Source of the DNA: Apricaphanius iberus | Lineage: Eukaryota > Chordata > Actinopteri > Cyprinodontiformes > Aphaniidae | Direction: 5' to 3' | Length of the DNA stretch: 64,000 nucleotides | Assembly: GCA_028564705.1 (NCBI GenBank) | Contig: JAPXFQ010001391.1 | Coordinates: forward strand, 496,001 to 560,000 | In this document: positions 11,448 to 24,177 of the stretch, piece by piece | Layout: each line of letters begins with the position of its first letter | How positions within the stretch are numbered: the stretch's first letter is position 1 | Notes under the pieces: generated by a model | Databases searched by the model: none | What the model was told of the DNA's origin: nothing | Seen by the model: only the letters and a program-made list of their open reading frames with translations | Program-made: the position numbers and the translations under genes

Positions 11448-12486
11448 GGCCGTTTTCACATGTGTGGCCGTACCAGAAAACGGCCAGAGAAAATGCTAAT
11501 TTTTTCCGTTCACATGGCACGGATCTCTGACCGTATTGGGATCCAGTCTTTTACTACAAATAAACAGCAGGTGGCGGCATACAAATAAGTCTTAGTTCTC
11601 CAACAAACCAGGGAGTGAGAAGTACCGACGTCATAAAACGAGCGACAGCCTAGAATGTAAACAAACTGGTCTACTGGTCAGCTGCTACCTGAAGCCATCT
11701 ACAGGGTGAGTGTTGTAGTAAACCCGCCGTTTTGTAACCTGCTGTGTTGCTGTGGGATGCTTGAATCGCGTTGTTTTGGTATTTGTATGGTCGCGAGGTG
11801 ATTCTGTAATTTCGGCCGGCGGTGTCGTCATTTCCGCATGGAGCGCGTCTATTGTCTTGAGTACGGCCAGAGTACGGGTTGTGTTCACATGATACGTGGC
11901 CGCTCGTACCTGGACTCGGATACTACCTCCAAGGCAGGTCTCTCTGGCCGTATTCTGCCACGGTACAGTCTGTGTTCACATGGTACGAAATAAGTGGATT
12001 TTGACCAAATACCGTACCCGAGTACGGTACGAGTACCATGTACGGTACCAAGTACGGTACGGGAGTCCGTACTCGGGTACGGTATTTGGTCAAAATCCAT
12101 TTATTTGGTCAAAATCCATTTATCCATTTATTTGTTTTGGTATTTATACAAATACCAAAACAACGCAATTCAAGCATCCCACAGCAACACAGCAGGTTAC
12201 AAAACGGCGGGTTTACTACAACACTCACCCTGTAGATGGCTTCAGGTAGCAGCTGACCAGTAGACCAGTTTGTTTACATTCTAGGCTGTCGCTCGTTTTA
12301 TGACGTCGGTACTTCTCACTCCCTTGTTTGTTGGAGAACTAAGACTTATTTGTATGCCGCCACCTGCTGTTTATTTGTAGTAAAAGACTGGATCCCAATA
12401 TGGTCAGAGATCCGTGCCATGTGAACAGAAAAAAATAGCATTTTCTCTGGCCGTTTTCTGGTACGGCCACACATGTGAAAACGGCC
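11448..12486. mobile_element. PIF/Harbinger-type MITE (family D), inverted dimer
   Basis: Flanked by TAA at 11445-11447 and 12487-12489. It starts GGCCGTTTTCACATGTGTGG and ends with its reverse complement. The left arm (11448 to about 12035) repeats the monomer at 26139-26743 almost base for base. The right arm (about 12100-12486) is an inverted copy of the first ~380 bases. The arms meet in a GTAC-rich palindromic centre (about 11990-12110) in which CCGTACCCGAGTACGG and CCGTACTCGGGTACGG face each other. No transposase is encoded. A 67-residue minus-strand frame (11685-11888) is identical in the monomer, but that reflects the youth of the copies rather than coding. Confidence 0.75.
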
Positions 12487-12650
12487 TAACATACAGTACA
12501 TGCATTAGCTAAAGCAAATATCAGTTTAATTAGTTTTACTTTGAAAATGAGTGAGTTAGAAAAAACAATTCTTGTCAAATTTGTTTTTTTTTTACAATTA
12601 TTAACTAAATGGAATGTTTGTATAATTGTATTAAAATGACTTTTCTTGTG

Positions 12651-12720
12651 AAGTGCTTTGAGATTACATTTGTTGTGAATTGACACTATATAAATAAACT
12701 GAATAGAACTGAATTGATTC
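12651..12720 (+). repeat. LINE/SINE 3'-tail fragment
   Basis: AAGTGCTTTGAGATTACATT, then TTGACACTATATAAATAAAC and degenerate TGAAT repeats, is the common fish LINE/SINE 3' terminus. No body is recognisable upstream. It begins about 165 bases after the MITE dimer. Confidence 0.65.
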
Positions 12721-15700
12721 AAAACCAGTGTTTAGCCCTGGACCAACTCCTTGCTGGGCCAGAAAAGAAACCCCCGTCGGCAGGCTGATGCATTATCCAA
12801 AATGTGGGGGCAAGAATACAAAACGTTTGTGTAGTGTTGCAAAAAAAACAACATTCGTAACAATGGATAAAGGAACTAACCAACAACATATTACATAAAC
12901 ATCTTTACAAATACAGCGCAGTGGAAGCACAAATGGAGTACTTGCAAGAGCATGATACACTCCTCTGTTGTAAAATAACTCTCCATTTGTGTGCTTCTTT
13001 TGTTCATCTCCCCAAGTCAGGGCGTAAAGTTGTATTGCAATGCTTCAGATGATGTAATAACTGACGAGGTCCTGCATAAATGGAACCAACTAAGAACTAC
13101 CTATGCAATAAAATATCATAGGTACTGTCGAAGTGTAAGATGTCAGGGATTTTCTCATCTGTTCTTGAAAGTCTGCTTTTTCAGATCTTTTAACCTACTT
13201 AATGTTTTCAGACAGGTAATTTTTTCCAAAGCTTTCAAAAAAAAAATAAGTGGTTCATTTTATTGAATATGGTTAACTTGGTTTGATATTAAAATTAGTT
13301 TGAGCTGAAATGTTTAATTAACAAAAATGCGAAAATAGAAAAGAAAAATTTAAGTGCAAATCCTTTTAGTGGCACTGTTAAAAGACGGAAAAACATGCAA
13401 GTTAAAGAAAACTGATTCTTCTGAAGCACCTGCTTCTTCACCACCACAAGCTTCAAACTGCTTGAAGCAATAAATAAAACGCTGAGAGACAGCGTGCCCT
13501 GTCTCGTCATCGCTTTGTCCCTGAGTTCAGGTTGCATTTCAAAGACAAGCAGGTCTACAGAAGTACAGCTTCAAAAGAAGCAGAAGGATGACTGCACGTT
13601 GTTTGAAAAAAGGCTTAAGACATATGGCTCACATATACACAGGCACACATGAAGGAACCTCTACAGTAGGATCCAGCTGAGGACACCTGGCTACAAAGGA
13701 GGCCTGATAAAGCTGAACGGACAAATAGAAGTGGCCCTGGGCAAGGAGAGGCAACTGAACCCAACACGACAAAGGGGCTAAGTTTCAAGTATCCCCTGGT
13801 GTGAAAAGATGAAGACAAACAGAAAGATAGGTGAGCAGGAAGGAAGCCAAACTTCCTGTTTAGCAATTTGGTACACCTTGTTAGAGTTATTCACAAAGAA
13901 ATTGGAGAAAATGAGACAGAACAGAAAGAGCAAGCTGGAGCAAAAAATGAGAGCCCCTATTAACAGGGTCTGTCACCTTTTGCCCCTCCCGGATTCTCTC
14001 ATCTCCATAATAAGCTGACCCCCTGTGTTTCAGGCTCATTAGAAAGGCAGACAGCCAGGCGATGTGGACACACTTTTGTCACCTCCCTGCTCCCATCAGA
14101 GACCTCAATGACAAAAAGACAAAAGACAGACGAACAGAGAGCTGGTCGTCAAGAAAGAGAAGATAAGATTGAAATGTCTGCGAGGAGAGCAGAAACAAAA
14201 GTTAGCTGAGTAAAACCGTAAACACAGTAGTTATATGTGGAAATCATTTTATCAGAGTGGTGCACTCTGTGCACCTTTGTGTGTAGCTTGGTGCCGATTG
14301 AAAACAGAAACATATTTTTCAATAAGATAGAATCTGTAACACTTAAAACGGAGGAAGTTTAAGCCGAGGAAGGTTAGAGGTCAGTCAAGGACGTTTAGAA
14401 AAAGGGCCGATTTATCTCAACAGCCAATTTCACCTTATTTTATCATGTGGTGTAAAAGTGTACAAATAAACTTGGCTATGCAGTTTAAATAAATTGTGAA
14501 ATTGTGAATTTTTTCTGCTTTTCTAAAACATATTTTCATCCTATGGAAATGCTCTTAACACAGGGAAGCATGTCAGATGAAGAATGGTGACGTACAGGAG
14601 CTTTGTCTGTTGACAGACAGGCAGCCTGGTTATTCTGAACATTTACAGCTTGTTTGAGACCTGCCCCCCAACATTTCCCTTGGGAACCCCTTATTTTATA
14701 AAATACTGCATCTGCTATTGATTAATCCGGCGTCCCTATGCCAGACTCACGCCTGACCAGATCCACATGTCAAAGGTCGAACCGATGGTGCTAAGGTTGG
14801 TGACCTCATCCTGCCCTTTCACCATTGAATTCTGATCAGTCACTTCACAGTTGACAGATTGGTGGGTTAAGTCAATACTGTGTCTCGCCTGCAGGACTTT
14901 TTTTTATTAAGTCTGTTCTTCTTAAAAAGCATTTCAGATAGGAACAAATAAATCAGTGAGTCTATTGTAAAAAGATGAATATAATTTGCATGGCTTATTT
15001 TGACTTTTTCCTTGCATCACTTCTTTGTAGCCCTACATCATCTCTTGTTTTCTTTTGTTTGTTTTGATTGTCTTCTATGTTAATTCCCATGCTCACCCTC
15101 TCATTGGGCTATCTGTGCATTTGCTTGTTGAACACAAAACCATGAAACACAAAACCACAAGCTTCCAAGAGAAAGCATCTGGCTTTACATTTACTGAATG
15201 GCTTTGGAAGGTGTGTTATTTGGATTATTGCAGACATTAGATGAGTAAACATTTCTGGTTTCAATCAGTGGTTATGTCAACCAAATCATTTTCTTTTAAA
15301 TGGGGATGGAAAAATCTAAAGCGCATTGGTCATTGTGACAGATTAGTGTTCAAATCCCTGACCTTTTGTCCGTAATGTTGAAAAGGTCTGCTCATTTGCA
15401 CCAGAGTACATAGGTAACTAAATCAATCAAAACAAAAGAGTATCAGAGCATCATCTCAGACCTGGACACCGTACTGCCATGATCTTGCAAACCCGGAGCT
15501 GACAATGAGTTGAAGAATTACTCAGGCTTATGAGTGCATCTGTGATTGGCTGCATTGGAGGTGCAACACCTGACACAGACTGGCGATAGTTTAACTACTG
15601 ATGCAAAAACAGGGCAAACAGGGAGATTTCCTCCCACTGAAGCAAAAAGAAAAGCCATATTCTGATCTCTTCAATTGGTTAAATGTTTGGTGATTTCAAA

Positions 15701-16304
15701 AACTATGGCCCTGATTTATCAATGGTTTGCACTTGTTAACACATGTGCAAACCTCACAGCGAGTGCAAAATTATGCAGAAGGCGATATTCCAAGCAGGCA
15801 CATCTTTCATTTTATTACCTTTTTAGTATATATCTGGTTTGTACATGTGCATACAATTACATAAAACTCAAAGATTAGTCCATTGGAATTGAGTAAAGAG
15901 GTGGAGTATAAGAAAGGAAGGAGTGATGGAGAAAATTTGGGCATTTATCCCTCATACATTCTTGTCTTTTAAATGGAAGTTGGATGTGTTTTTGCATGTA
16001 ACACCTGATTTTCTAAAATCAAGGCACACTAAAAATTTAAAATAAAAACTGTCACAGATTATTATATTAAACTAACACAATAAAGGACCTTTTTACTTTG
16101 AAGCAAAACTTCAGTCTCAGCCAGCCCAGCAAGAAAGGTGTCATTTCTCAGCAATGGTTGCATATATTAAAAAAAATATGTTAGAAGTGTCTTATTCTGA
16201 TAAACAAGATATTAAATGACATGTCAACATTAGATGGCACTAGTAATTGCTGTTGCATTTCCAAAAAAAAGCCCTAGCTATTTTGTCAATCTTTCTGATG
16301 GCTT
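12721..16304. other. Long stretch without recognised genes
   Basis: No domain-like frame or transposon end was recognised. A frame at 12991-13266 follows a pyrimidine-rich tract and CAG, and reads GVKLYCNASDDVITDEVLHKW. That could be chance or an old relic. About 14715-14900 is GC-richer and complex, and contains GATTAATCC and CAAAGGTCGA, so it could be regulatory. Confidence 0.3.
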
Positions 16305-16465
16305 TAGTGTAAAAGCCATAGTCAAGTGGCCACAAACACACGAAAGCACACATTCATTCATACTTCAACATGTAGATTGGGAGCCAATTTAGGTGTAAAT
16401 ACCTCGCCCAAAAGAAACTGAAATTGAACCCACAATTTCCAACTACAGAAGACCTACCCCTGTAA
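16305..16465 (-). mobile_element. tRNA-derived SINE relic
   Basis: On the minus strand GTGGGTTCAATTTC resembles an RNA polymerase III B box. It is followed by the fish SINE body style: 'cttttgggcgaggtattta', 'ttggctcccaatcta' and 'gtatgaatgaatgtgtg'. Many fish SINEs have a head, then 'cttgggcaagacact', then 'gtgtgaatgtgtg'. The A-box side is decayed and no target duplication was found. Confidence 0.5.
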
Positions 16466-17666
16466 TTGGAGTAGTTTTCGAAAACAACAAAGGGCTGAAT
16501 TATCATGCTATTGGTTTTAATGGTTATTTAATATCAAATAGAAGTAAAAACAGAACCATGAATGGTTCATAAATGTAGTCCTTTTGAAAAAAAAAATGAA
16601 TGGCATTGTTCAAATACAAACCTGTACAATATATCTATTTTTCAGATTTTTCCGTATGTGGACACCTTTAAAAATGATCATCACTATAGATTACAAACAC
16701 AATCTTTCACAATAATACAAGTAATCAAATTGTTTAAGTTATAAGCAATTTATTTTGATGATTAATTCATCGGCCAACTCAAAACCAAATCTACATCCAG
16801 TCTTTAGAATCAGAACATCTGTGATCTTTCATATCAGAATATTGAGAATGCAGGAATTTAACAGCCTATAATGGTTTAGAGGTTTTTGACAGACTCCTGA
16901 CATGCAACTATTCTATTATGTTGCTGTTGAGCTTGAGCTTGAGCTTACAGATCTTAGTAGTCCTCTAAAAGAAGAGGAGTTCCAAAGTTCCAAATCAATT
17001 TAACTGAGCTCTCACCTGAAATGGTAAATACTATGCACTACTGTAATTAGAACTGCATTCCATTATCGTTATTTTTAGCTTTCTATTTTTTCTATTTTTT
17101 TACAAGGTAAGCAAGTCCACTCTCTTGTCTTTAATCTATAATGACCATCTAAATGACAGAAAAGCTTAAGAGTTGTTTTAAGATGTTTCTGCAAGTGCAA
17201 ACAAACATTTCAACATCTTCTTTAGTACCGATAAAAATAAATAAAAATGCCGTTCAGTGTGAATTACATAGGGGTTTGTTGGAGGAAGGACAGACTTAAG
17301 AAGAATAACAAATCTTGTGGAGCATCACCCATATATCATAGTATAGAACCAAAATATCAATTGAAAAATTTATTCAGAAATACATTCTCTGGAGTGCAGC
17401 TTTAAGGAGGGCATGATAAGGGACACATACTTAAAAAATCTTTCTTCAGGATTTCTTGAGGTTAAATCAAAGTCTATCTAAGACCATTTCTATGAAAAAT
17501 GAATACCTGTTTCACAGCCTTACCAGCATGTGGAATATGTAAAAGACGACAACAAGCCAAGCAGAGGTGTGGAAAAATCTAAAGAACATTTCAGAAGGCC
17601 ACAGGAAAGTTTGCCTAACACTCTTAAAGTTGTTTTTTAACATTGGTTACCTTATTTTTACTTTAT
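16466..17666. other. AT-rich stretch without recognised genes
   Basis: Contains a three-copy GAGCTT hexamer repeat near 16930-16948. No coding or transposon feature was recognised. Confidence 0.35.
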
Positions 17667-19145
17667 AATCAGAATCAGAATCAGCTTTAATGGCCAAGTA
17701 TGACACATACAAGGAATTTGACTCCGGCAACTTTTCTCTCCAGTACAGAACTTAAATAAGTTAAATTAAAAAGGAAATTAAAATATATACAAATAAATAA
17801 TAAAGGATAATATATACACCAAACCGGGGTTATTGTACAGTAAGTATATACAGCAGTGCAGAGTTTTAGCTTATTGTTCATGTGAATGGACTCACACTCT
17901 GTGACTATTCAGAGTTCATCAGAGCGACAGCCTGGGGGAAGAAACTGTTCTTGTGTCGGGTGGTTTTGGCGTACAGCGCTCTGTAACGCCGGCCTGAGGG
18001 GAGGAGCCTAAACAGATTGTGGCCAGGGTGTGAGGTGTCAGTGGTGATTTTTCTGGCCCGCTTCCTGACCCTGGCCCGGAATAGGTCCTCAATGGAGGGA
18101 AGATCAGTACCTATGATCCTCTCTGAGGACCTGACTGTTCTCTGCAGTCTGTCCTTGTCTTGCCTGGTGGCGGATCCGAACCAGACAGAGATGGATGAGG
18201 TCAGGACAGACTGGACTATTGCTGTGTAGAATATGGTCAGCAGCTCCTGAGGCAGGTGGAACTTTCTGAGCTGACGCAGAAAGTACAGCCTTTGATGGGC
18301 CTTCTCCCTAATAGAGTCAATGTGGGAGGTCCACTTCAGGTCCCGTGTGATGGTGGATCCTAGGAACCCGAAAGACTCCACTGTGGGGACTGACCTGTTG
18401 GTGATTATGAGAGGAGATGTTGATGGGGGTCTCTTCCTGAAATCCACTGTCATCTCCACAGTTTTGAGCGGGTTTAGCTCCAGGTGGTTCTGACTCCACC
18501 AGAGGACCAGCTGTTCTACCACTGACCTGTTTGCTCTATAGGCGAACTGCAGGGGGTCTAGCAGGGGATCCGTGATGTCCTTCAGGGGGGACAGCACCAG
18601 TCGCTCAAAGGATTTCATGACCACAGATGTCAGGGCGACTGCTCTGTAGTCATTTAATCCTGTGACAGGGGACTTCTTGGGAACCGGGATGGTTTGAGGC
18701 AGGAGGGGACCTCACACAGCTCCAGGTAGTTGTTGAAGATCTGAGTGAAGATGGGAGCCAGCTGGTCAGCACAGACTTTCAGACAGGACGGAGACACTCC
18801 ATCAGGACCTGATGCCTTCTTAATCCTCTGTCTCTGAAATAGTTGGCGCACATCCTGTTCACAGCTCCTCAGCGCAGGCAGGGGGTCAGGTATGGGGATG
18901 GTTTGGGGTGATGCTAGGCCTTTTGTGACGGAGATGGTGGGGGAGGTGGAAGGTGTGAAAGTTGTTTCTAACCTGGTGAAAAAGTCATTGAGGTCCTCAG
19001 CCAGGCGGGGGCTCCCCACAGGGTGGGGGGATGGTCTCCTGTAGTTGGTAATGGTCTGCAGGCCCTTCCAAACTGCAGAAGAGTCGTTGGCAGAAAAACG
19101 CTCCTTCAGCTTTGCACTGTAGTTCCTTTTTGCTGCCTTAGCAAG
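17667..19145 (-). mobile_element. Rex1/Babar-like LINE, 5'-truncated
   Basis: The 3' end at 17667 shows the hexamer run AATCAGAATCAGAATCAGC followed by CTTTAATGGCCAAGTATG, the typical terminus of this fish LINE group when read on the plus strand. A ~235-bp 3' UTR follows, then the decayed ORF2 described separately. Upstream coding similarity stops at about 19145, so at least half of the element is missing, as expected from incomplete reverse transcription. No target duplication was identified. Confidence 0.75.
17905..19145 (-). pseudogene. Rex1-like ORF2 with internal deletion and frameshift
   Basis: From 19145 the minus strand reads AAKRNYSAKLKERFSANDSS, then GSPRLAEDLNDFFTRLETTF, then KKASGPDGVSPSCLKVCADQ and LELCEVPSCLKPS. 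The frame shifts near 18680 and resumes with VMKSFERLVLSPLKDITDPL and QFAYRANRSV. There, near 18520, it jumps directly to VEQLVLWWSQNHLELNPLKT. In relatives about 100 residues lie between these blocks, including the SSAFNT and FADDTT motifs with the catalytic aspartates, so the polymerase centre is deleted cleanly in frame. The C-terminus is normal for the group (FRLLPSGRRYRALY, then KNSFFPQAVALMN). The copy cannot be active. Confidence 0.8.
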
Positions 19146-20984
19146 CTACTTATTCTATGCTGGGAATATGGGGAATAGAGAGACCCCTGGACAATAAACA
19201 TAAAAAGTCATATCTAAGCAATGAAAAAAAAATTGAGAACACAGTCAACTGCTTAGCTTTTCACTCATGGCAGCCTACTCCTTATCATGACAGCCAGTTC
19301 CACCAACTACTCCTTGTGGCTTCTCCGCAGCTGGACCTGGAGATCAGGTTAGATGTCTTGCTTCGTGCCTTTCTTTCATCCTCCTCAGCCAGCATGCCCA
19401 CATCCCTAGCCAGACCCTCAGACACCTCTTGTACGCATGTCATCTTTACCTTTAGCTGCTGACGACAGTACTCTTACAATATTATTTCCAGATTCATAAA
19501 TGTGAGGCTTTTAAGGCTTTTCAAGACCCTCTAGGAACCCTGTTTCTTCCCATTCAGACCCATGTGTCACACATTTTTTAGTATGCAAGCATGCATGGCA
19601 AGGTAACAGTATGACAACAACTGTATGCTGTGTTGTACAGCCATCCCTATGCTCAGGACAGCCTCAGTTCAGACGATTGCTATGTGTCCGTATTGGTTAG
19701 AAGTGCTATCAGTGGTGATTAGAGTGGCATTCCTGAGTATCACTTCATTGATTAGATAATTTTCTCTTCAAGGAACAGTTTAAGACTCCAGACAGATGCA
19801 CCTGCTTAATAGTTTCATAACTAGATGTGTAAAAAAAAGAAAAAAAAAGAAAATGAAAGACATCATCAAGGATCCTGTCTCTGAACCCCTTCTTTTTCAT
19901 CTTCTGTTTGCTTTAATTTGCCCTACTGGCCACAACGTTGAGCTCATACTTTATTCTGATTAATTGAAGGGGAAGCCCCTCTAATATATCAGGGTCCACA
20001 ATACAGAAAAGCTCTGAATGGGAAATTAAGATTTATATCAGAGATTACAGCTGTACTCTGACATGTACACAATTGCCTCCTCCCTTTCTGTCTTTCTTTT
20101 ACTCATCCTATCTTGCTGTCTCTAACCCTCTGTCCAAAACTTAAGTCAAATTTTCCTTGCTTCCTTCGACATGAGGATTTTTTACCCCCAGGGTTTTAGA
20201 GAGCAGAAGCAAGGATAGAAAGTATGAGAGGGTGAGGGGAGAGGTAGAGCAAGAACTGGAGAAAGAGGGTGGGGGTTCTCCGCTCTAGTCTTTGTGACAT
20301 TGGCTTGGTGGTCAAGTGTGAATGCAGCACACAGAGGTTCATTATAGGAGCGCTATGGCTATCTGTGTGACAGGAAGAAGGATGGGGGAGTGAGTGCGTC
20401 GAAAAGAGCGCAGACATGTGTGATCTACATTTGCAGCAAGATGCAAGATTGAATTTGTGTGATTCTGCTTCTTCGAGTGTTCGTGCGTGCATGTGTGTGA
20501 ACGTGTGTGAGCATCCAGACAAACGGTTGCCTGCCTTAGATCTGCAGTGTGAGCACACACGCTCACAGTGACTTATTTACTCCAGAGGCAGGGCTATAAC
20601 CCCAGGTACAAAGCCCTGCACAGAATAATTGCTTTTTTCATCCCCCTGCTTCATGCTGCCTCTTTGTTCCCAGCCGCTCACACACAAGAAGTGAAATCTA
20701 TTTGAGAGTGAGAATGTGTCCGCATGCATATGAAGAAGTTAGATTGGGTCTGTCTGAGTGGGATTATGTGTCTATGATGAATATGAGACTCAGAACTTGT
20801 TTGTATACCCCAATATTTCCATACTCGCCAACCCAACAAGAATTTGGATACATGTTTTTTTTGTTTTTTTTGCCCTTGGTGTGATAGCAGCATTTTATGA
20901 AGTCTAGATTAGAGGGAAAAACTGAAAGCTTTGAGAATGTTTGTGTCTAACAAAACTGCAAAAAGGAGTTTTCAAAGGAATCCT
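19146..20984. other. Stretch without recognised genes
   Basis: Includes an A-rich run near 19830-19860 and degenerate GTGT/CACA sequence near 20480-20560. The minus-strand frames at 20196-20566 arise from the latter. No coding or transposon signature was recognised. Confidence 0.35.
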
Positions 20985-21425
20985 TTATTTATTGAGAACA
21001 ATGCAATGTTATCTATGTAAAAACGTTGTGCCCCTTAAATCTAATAACTGTTGAGCCCTTTTTGCCTGCATCAACTTCCTTCAAGTTTCGCAGTAACAAA
21101 ATATTATTTGAAATCTCGGATGAACTTTGGCCCGTTCTTCTTTAAAGCATCAACAATTATTTTTACGGTCACTTCATAGCATCTCAATCAGATTTTAACC
21201 AAACTTTCATTTGGATTCTTTGTACCATTCAGAAGTGGCCTTCTGATGCTGTTTGGATAATTTTACCTGCTGTGTTACCCAAGTCCTCTGGTGCTTAAGG
21301 TGACATAGTAGGTCTTATGGTTGGACAGCAGTTTCATGGCTTCATTAATTACTGTAGCCTGTAATCCAGAGTACTGAATCAGCAAAGCAGCCCCAGTCCA
21401 TCACACTACCACCACCTTAACAGTT
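20985..21425 (-). mobile_element. Decayed Tc1-like transposon
   Basis: Minus-strand blocks match a Tc1 transposase. Near 21410-21380 it reads GGSVMDWGCFADS, the WGCFAAS motif. Near 21195-21160 a degraded LIEML corresponds to the SPDLNPIEMLW block around the third catalytic acid. The plus-strand start 'tgtgccccttaaatctaataactg' and 'tttggcccgttcttcttta' also match the fish Tc1 3' portion. Frames are broken throughout. Confidence 0.6.
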
Positions 21426-21719
21426 AGTTTAATACCAGATGCAAAGAAAGCGACACATTCCAAAAAAAGGCTCTTTTGGTGTACTTGTGGAAGGCTGGCC
21501 TTTTGTGGGAAGTCTCACAGCTTTTTCCATGTTGTGGAAAAGTTATCTTTGTATGAATAAAAAAAAAAAGTAATGATCTGAAACATGAAAAACTGAATAA
21601 AGTTTTATGGTTCAAATATTTCATGTTCGTTCAGAATAATTCCTTCATGTATTGTGTATAGACATGTAAAAAGCATACACATGCAGTTTAAATGTGCAAA
21701 TGTGCAACAACTCAGTAAT

Positions 21720-22100
21720 TATCATTCAAGCATTTGAGCATAATTGTATTCTGTTTTCAGAACAAACCGTTCCAATTTCTGGTCTATTAGACTGCTGAGT
21801 AATGCTTTTAACTCACTTTCCATAATTAAACCCAGTGTACGATTGAGCAGGCGGGTTACTTGTGTTATGCAATGATTGCAATTAAGGGTCACACACAAAG
21901 CTGGGGCTGCTTTCCGGGCCGCTATGCGAGACGCTGGCAATTAATTGAAAATGCAAATACACAAGCTGATGAATGAGAATTGTGCAGTCTCTGTTGTGCG
22001 TGAAGAGACTATCTGCATCACTGCTCGAGGGTCGAGGGTGGGGGATGGGTAGAGGGGAAATCCAGCCTCCACTCCTACAGAGGGGAAATCAAACAAATTG
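21720..22100. promoter_or_regulatory. Candidate conserved noncoding element
   Basis: High-complexity sequence with a CAATTAATTG homeodomain-type palindrome (about 21939-21948) two bases from an ATGCAAAT POU octamer (21951-21958). Other TAAT-type sites lie nearby. Motif content only; conservation cannot be seen from one genome. Confidence 0.25.
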
Positions 22101-22671
22101 GATGTGATGCATTGCCGTGCCTCTGTTGATAGTGTGTTATTTGCAGAGACGGATGCTGCATACTGCAGGCCAAAAAAACCAAAACAAGATGCTTTTAGAC
22201 AACAATGGTACAATGGAAAAATGTTCTTTGCATAGAATGTGTAGTAGTTGGCATATGATGCCAAAGATACAAAATCAAAACTATTTACAAAATGTACTTT
22301 CATAACTGAAGGCTTTTTGTTTTTATAAAGAAGCCAATTACATTTAGTGGCAAACAGAGAATTATTATCAGAAGAAATTAAGAATCTGTGGTTTTGAAAA
22401 CATGCAAGCACATTTTCTTGTTGTTTACATATATCACTAATTTTTATGAATTTTTTAATGTCTGACAAAATTAAAACATAAATCTAGTAGATATCATATC
22501 TGTGGAGACTTGGCACATTTGCATGACTAATGTTCCTATTATCATGGTTATATTAAAGTATTAATATACATACTAATAGCATTTAGCTGTTGCAATAAGC
22601 CCAAAAAGATGTTCAAACCTCTTTGGATGCCTGTCACAATCCCATGCAGTGTTCTTCAACACATCTCAGTT

Positions 22672-22725
22672 ATGAGTCTCTTTGGATAATAATATCTGCT
22701 AAATCAATGTAATGTAATAAACCTA
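22672..22725 (+). repeat. SINE/LINE 3'-tail fragment
   Basis: GAGTCTCTTTGGATAATAAT, then ATCTGCTAAATCAATG and degenerate TAATG repeats, matches the widespread fish tail consensus GTCGCTTTGGATAAAAGC. The body upstream is not recognisable. Confidence 0.6.
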
Positions 22726-24177
22726 CACAGGAATGTTACGACTGTGACACTGGAGCTTCATTCCCTGCTGTGTGCATGACCAGCTGAGCCCTCTTTCATG
22801 GGGAAGATACTATCTTGACTGAAAAATAAAGCAAAGGAAATTATGGAATGGACATTATACATGGCTTTAGAAAGACAGATTAAGCTCAATACAAGGAAAT
22901 TCTCTATGAAAATGCTCCAAAAGACTTACTAATGAGGCTGACACTCTCCTCTTGGCACAAGAATGAACCTAAACTCAACCATAGCTAAATCAAAGCATAT
23001 TCATGATAAAATGGTGCTATTAGAGTTCAGATCTAAATTTAATTGAAAATATGAAAAGAAATGAAAAAGGTCAACAGCAAAAAAAAAAAAAAATGAAAAA
23101 CTTGATTGTTCACAAAAAAAAATCAAATCCAATCAGACTGAGCTTGCACCATTTTAAAATGAATAGGGAAAATGTACCTGAATATGCAAACCTCAAGAAA
23201 CCTGAATATATGATTGCAGCAAAAATAGCTCTTAAAGCCAATACATATTTCAGACTTTTATTTGAAAAAAAAAGTTTGTAGTTGCAATGAACACACTCGT
23301 CAGATGGAGTATAGCTTGTTTGGACTTTGCCTCTTAATCTCTCAGTTTCAAGAACAGAAAATACGGATTATATTGGATTTGATAATCTCAAATGAATACT
23401 AAATGTGTGTGTGTCTGTGGCTGTAATTGATGCTTTGTCACAGTATTTAGCTGTTCCAAAATCCAACAAGAGAAACTTCCTACAGATGACCATCCCCACA
23501 GAATGATACAGCACTACTGGAGCTGACAGAGAAAGCCAGACCACCTGGCTGATGCCAGCAGCTATGTATAGTCCTGCCTTGGCAGGGTCTCGTTGCATTG
23601 TGACACGGCAGCATCAGGAGGTTGCCCCTGGCTTCATGAAGAAAAGACTGCACAGGAGGGGCGGGCCCATTTCTATGCCATGAGACACACACACAAACAT
23701 ACACATGAAGCTTGTCTTTGTGTGCCAATGGTGACAGATGGGGGATGAAGCTGTCAGACCCTTACTCAGTGGTGCTGTAAGCCCTTGTAGGCTGGATGCT
23801 GCTTGTTAATGTGTTAATTAGACTACATGCTTGCCCTGCTTAGTAATCACAGCCAGTCTGAGCCAAGCTACTCATCAGGGGCCACTGAGTGCAAGATAGA
23901 GGGAGTGAGATGGCATATGGCTGAGGTGGTATGTGATGCATGACCTCGTGAAAGAGTGCAGACTGTTAAAAAAACCTAAGCAGATATACGTACAATAAAA
24001 AGGAATAAAAAGTGTTGTGACACCTTAAAGTAATATTTTGGCATGTTTGGTGGGCTCATCACCCACTGTTTTAAATACCAACCTTTTCAAGGATGGACCT
24101 TTTCATTTAGATCTGTTGATTGCTGAATCATCTGTGAGTAACAGTCCTTGCTCCAGGGCAGAAGTGATGAATGGGCC
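22726..24177. other. Stretch without recognised genes
   Basis: Purine-rich 23045-23290 yields meaningless lysine-rich frames. About 23750-23960 is complex and GC-richer with a TTAATTAGAC site, and may be regulatory, but nothing definite is visible. Confidence 0.3.

Noticed and set aside
11685..11888. A conserved 67-residue protein identical at 26376-26579
   Set aside because: Identity follows from two near-identical MITE copies. The frame has no domain and the DNA itself is equally conserved outside it.
12991..13266. A host exon after a pyrimidine tract and CAG
   Set aside because: The frame is short, degenerates into low-complexity sequence, and has no convincing donor site or recognisable domain.
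21941..22468. A 175-codon minus-strand frame
   Set aside because: No recognisable domain, uneven low-complexity composition, and it overlaps a candidate noncoding island. Frames of this length are expected by chance in 64 kb.
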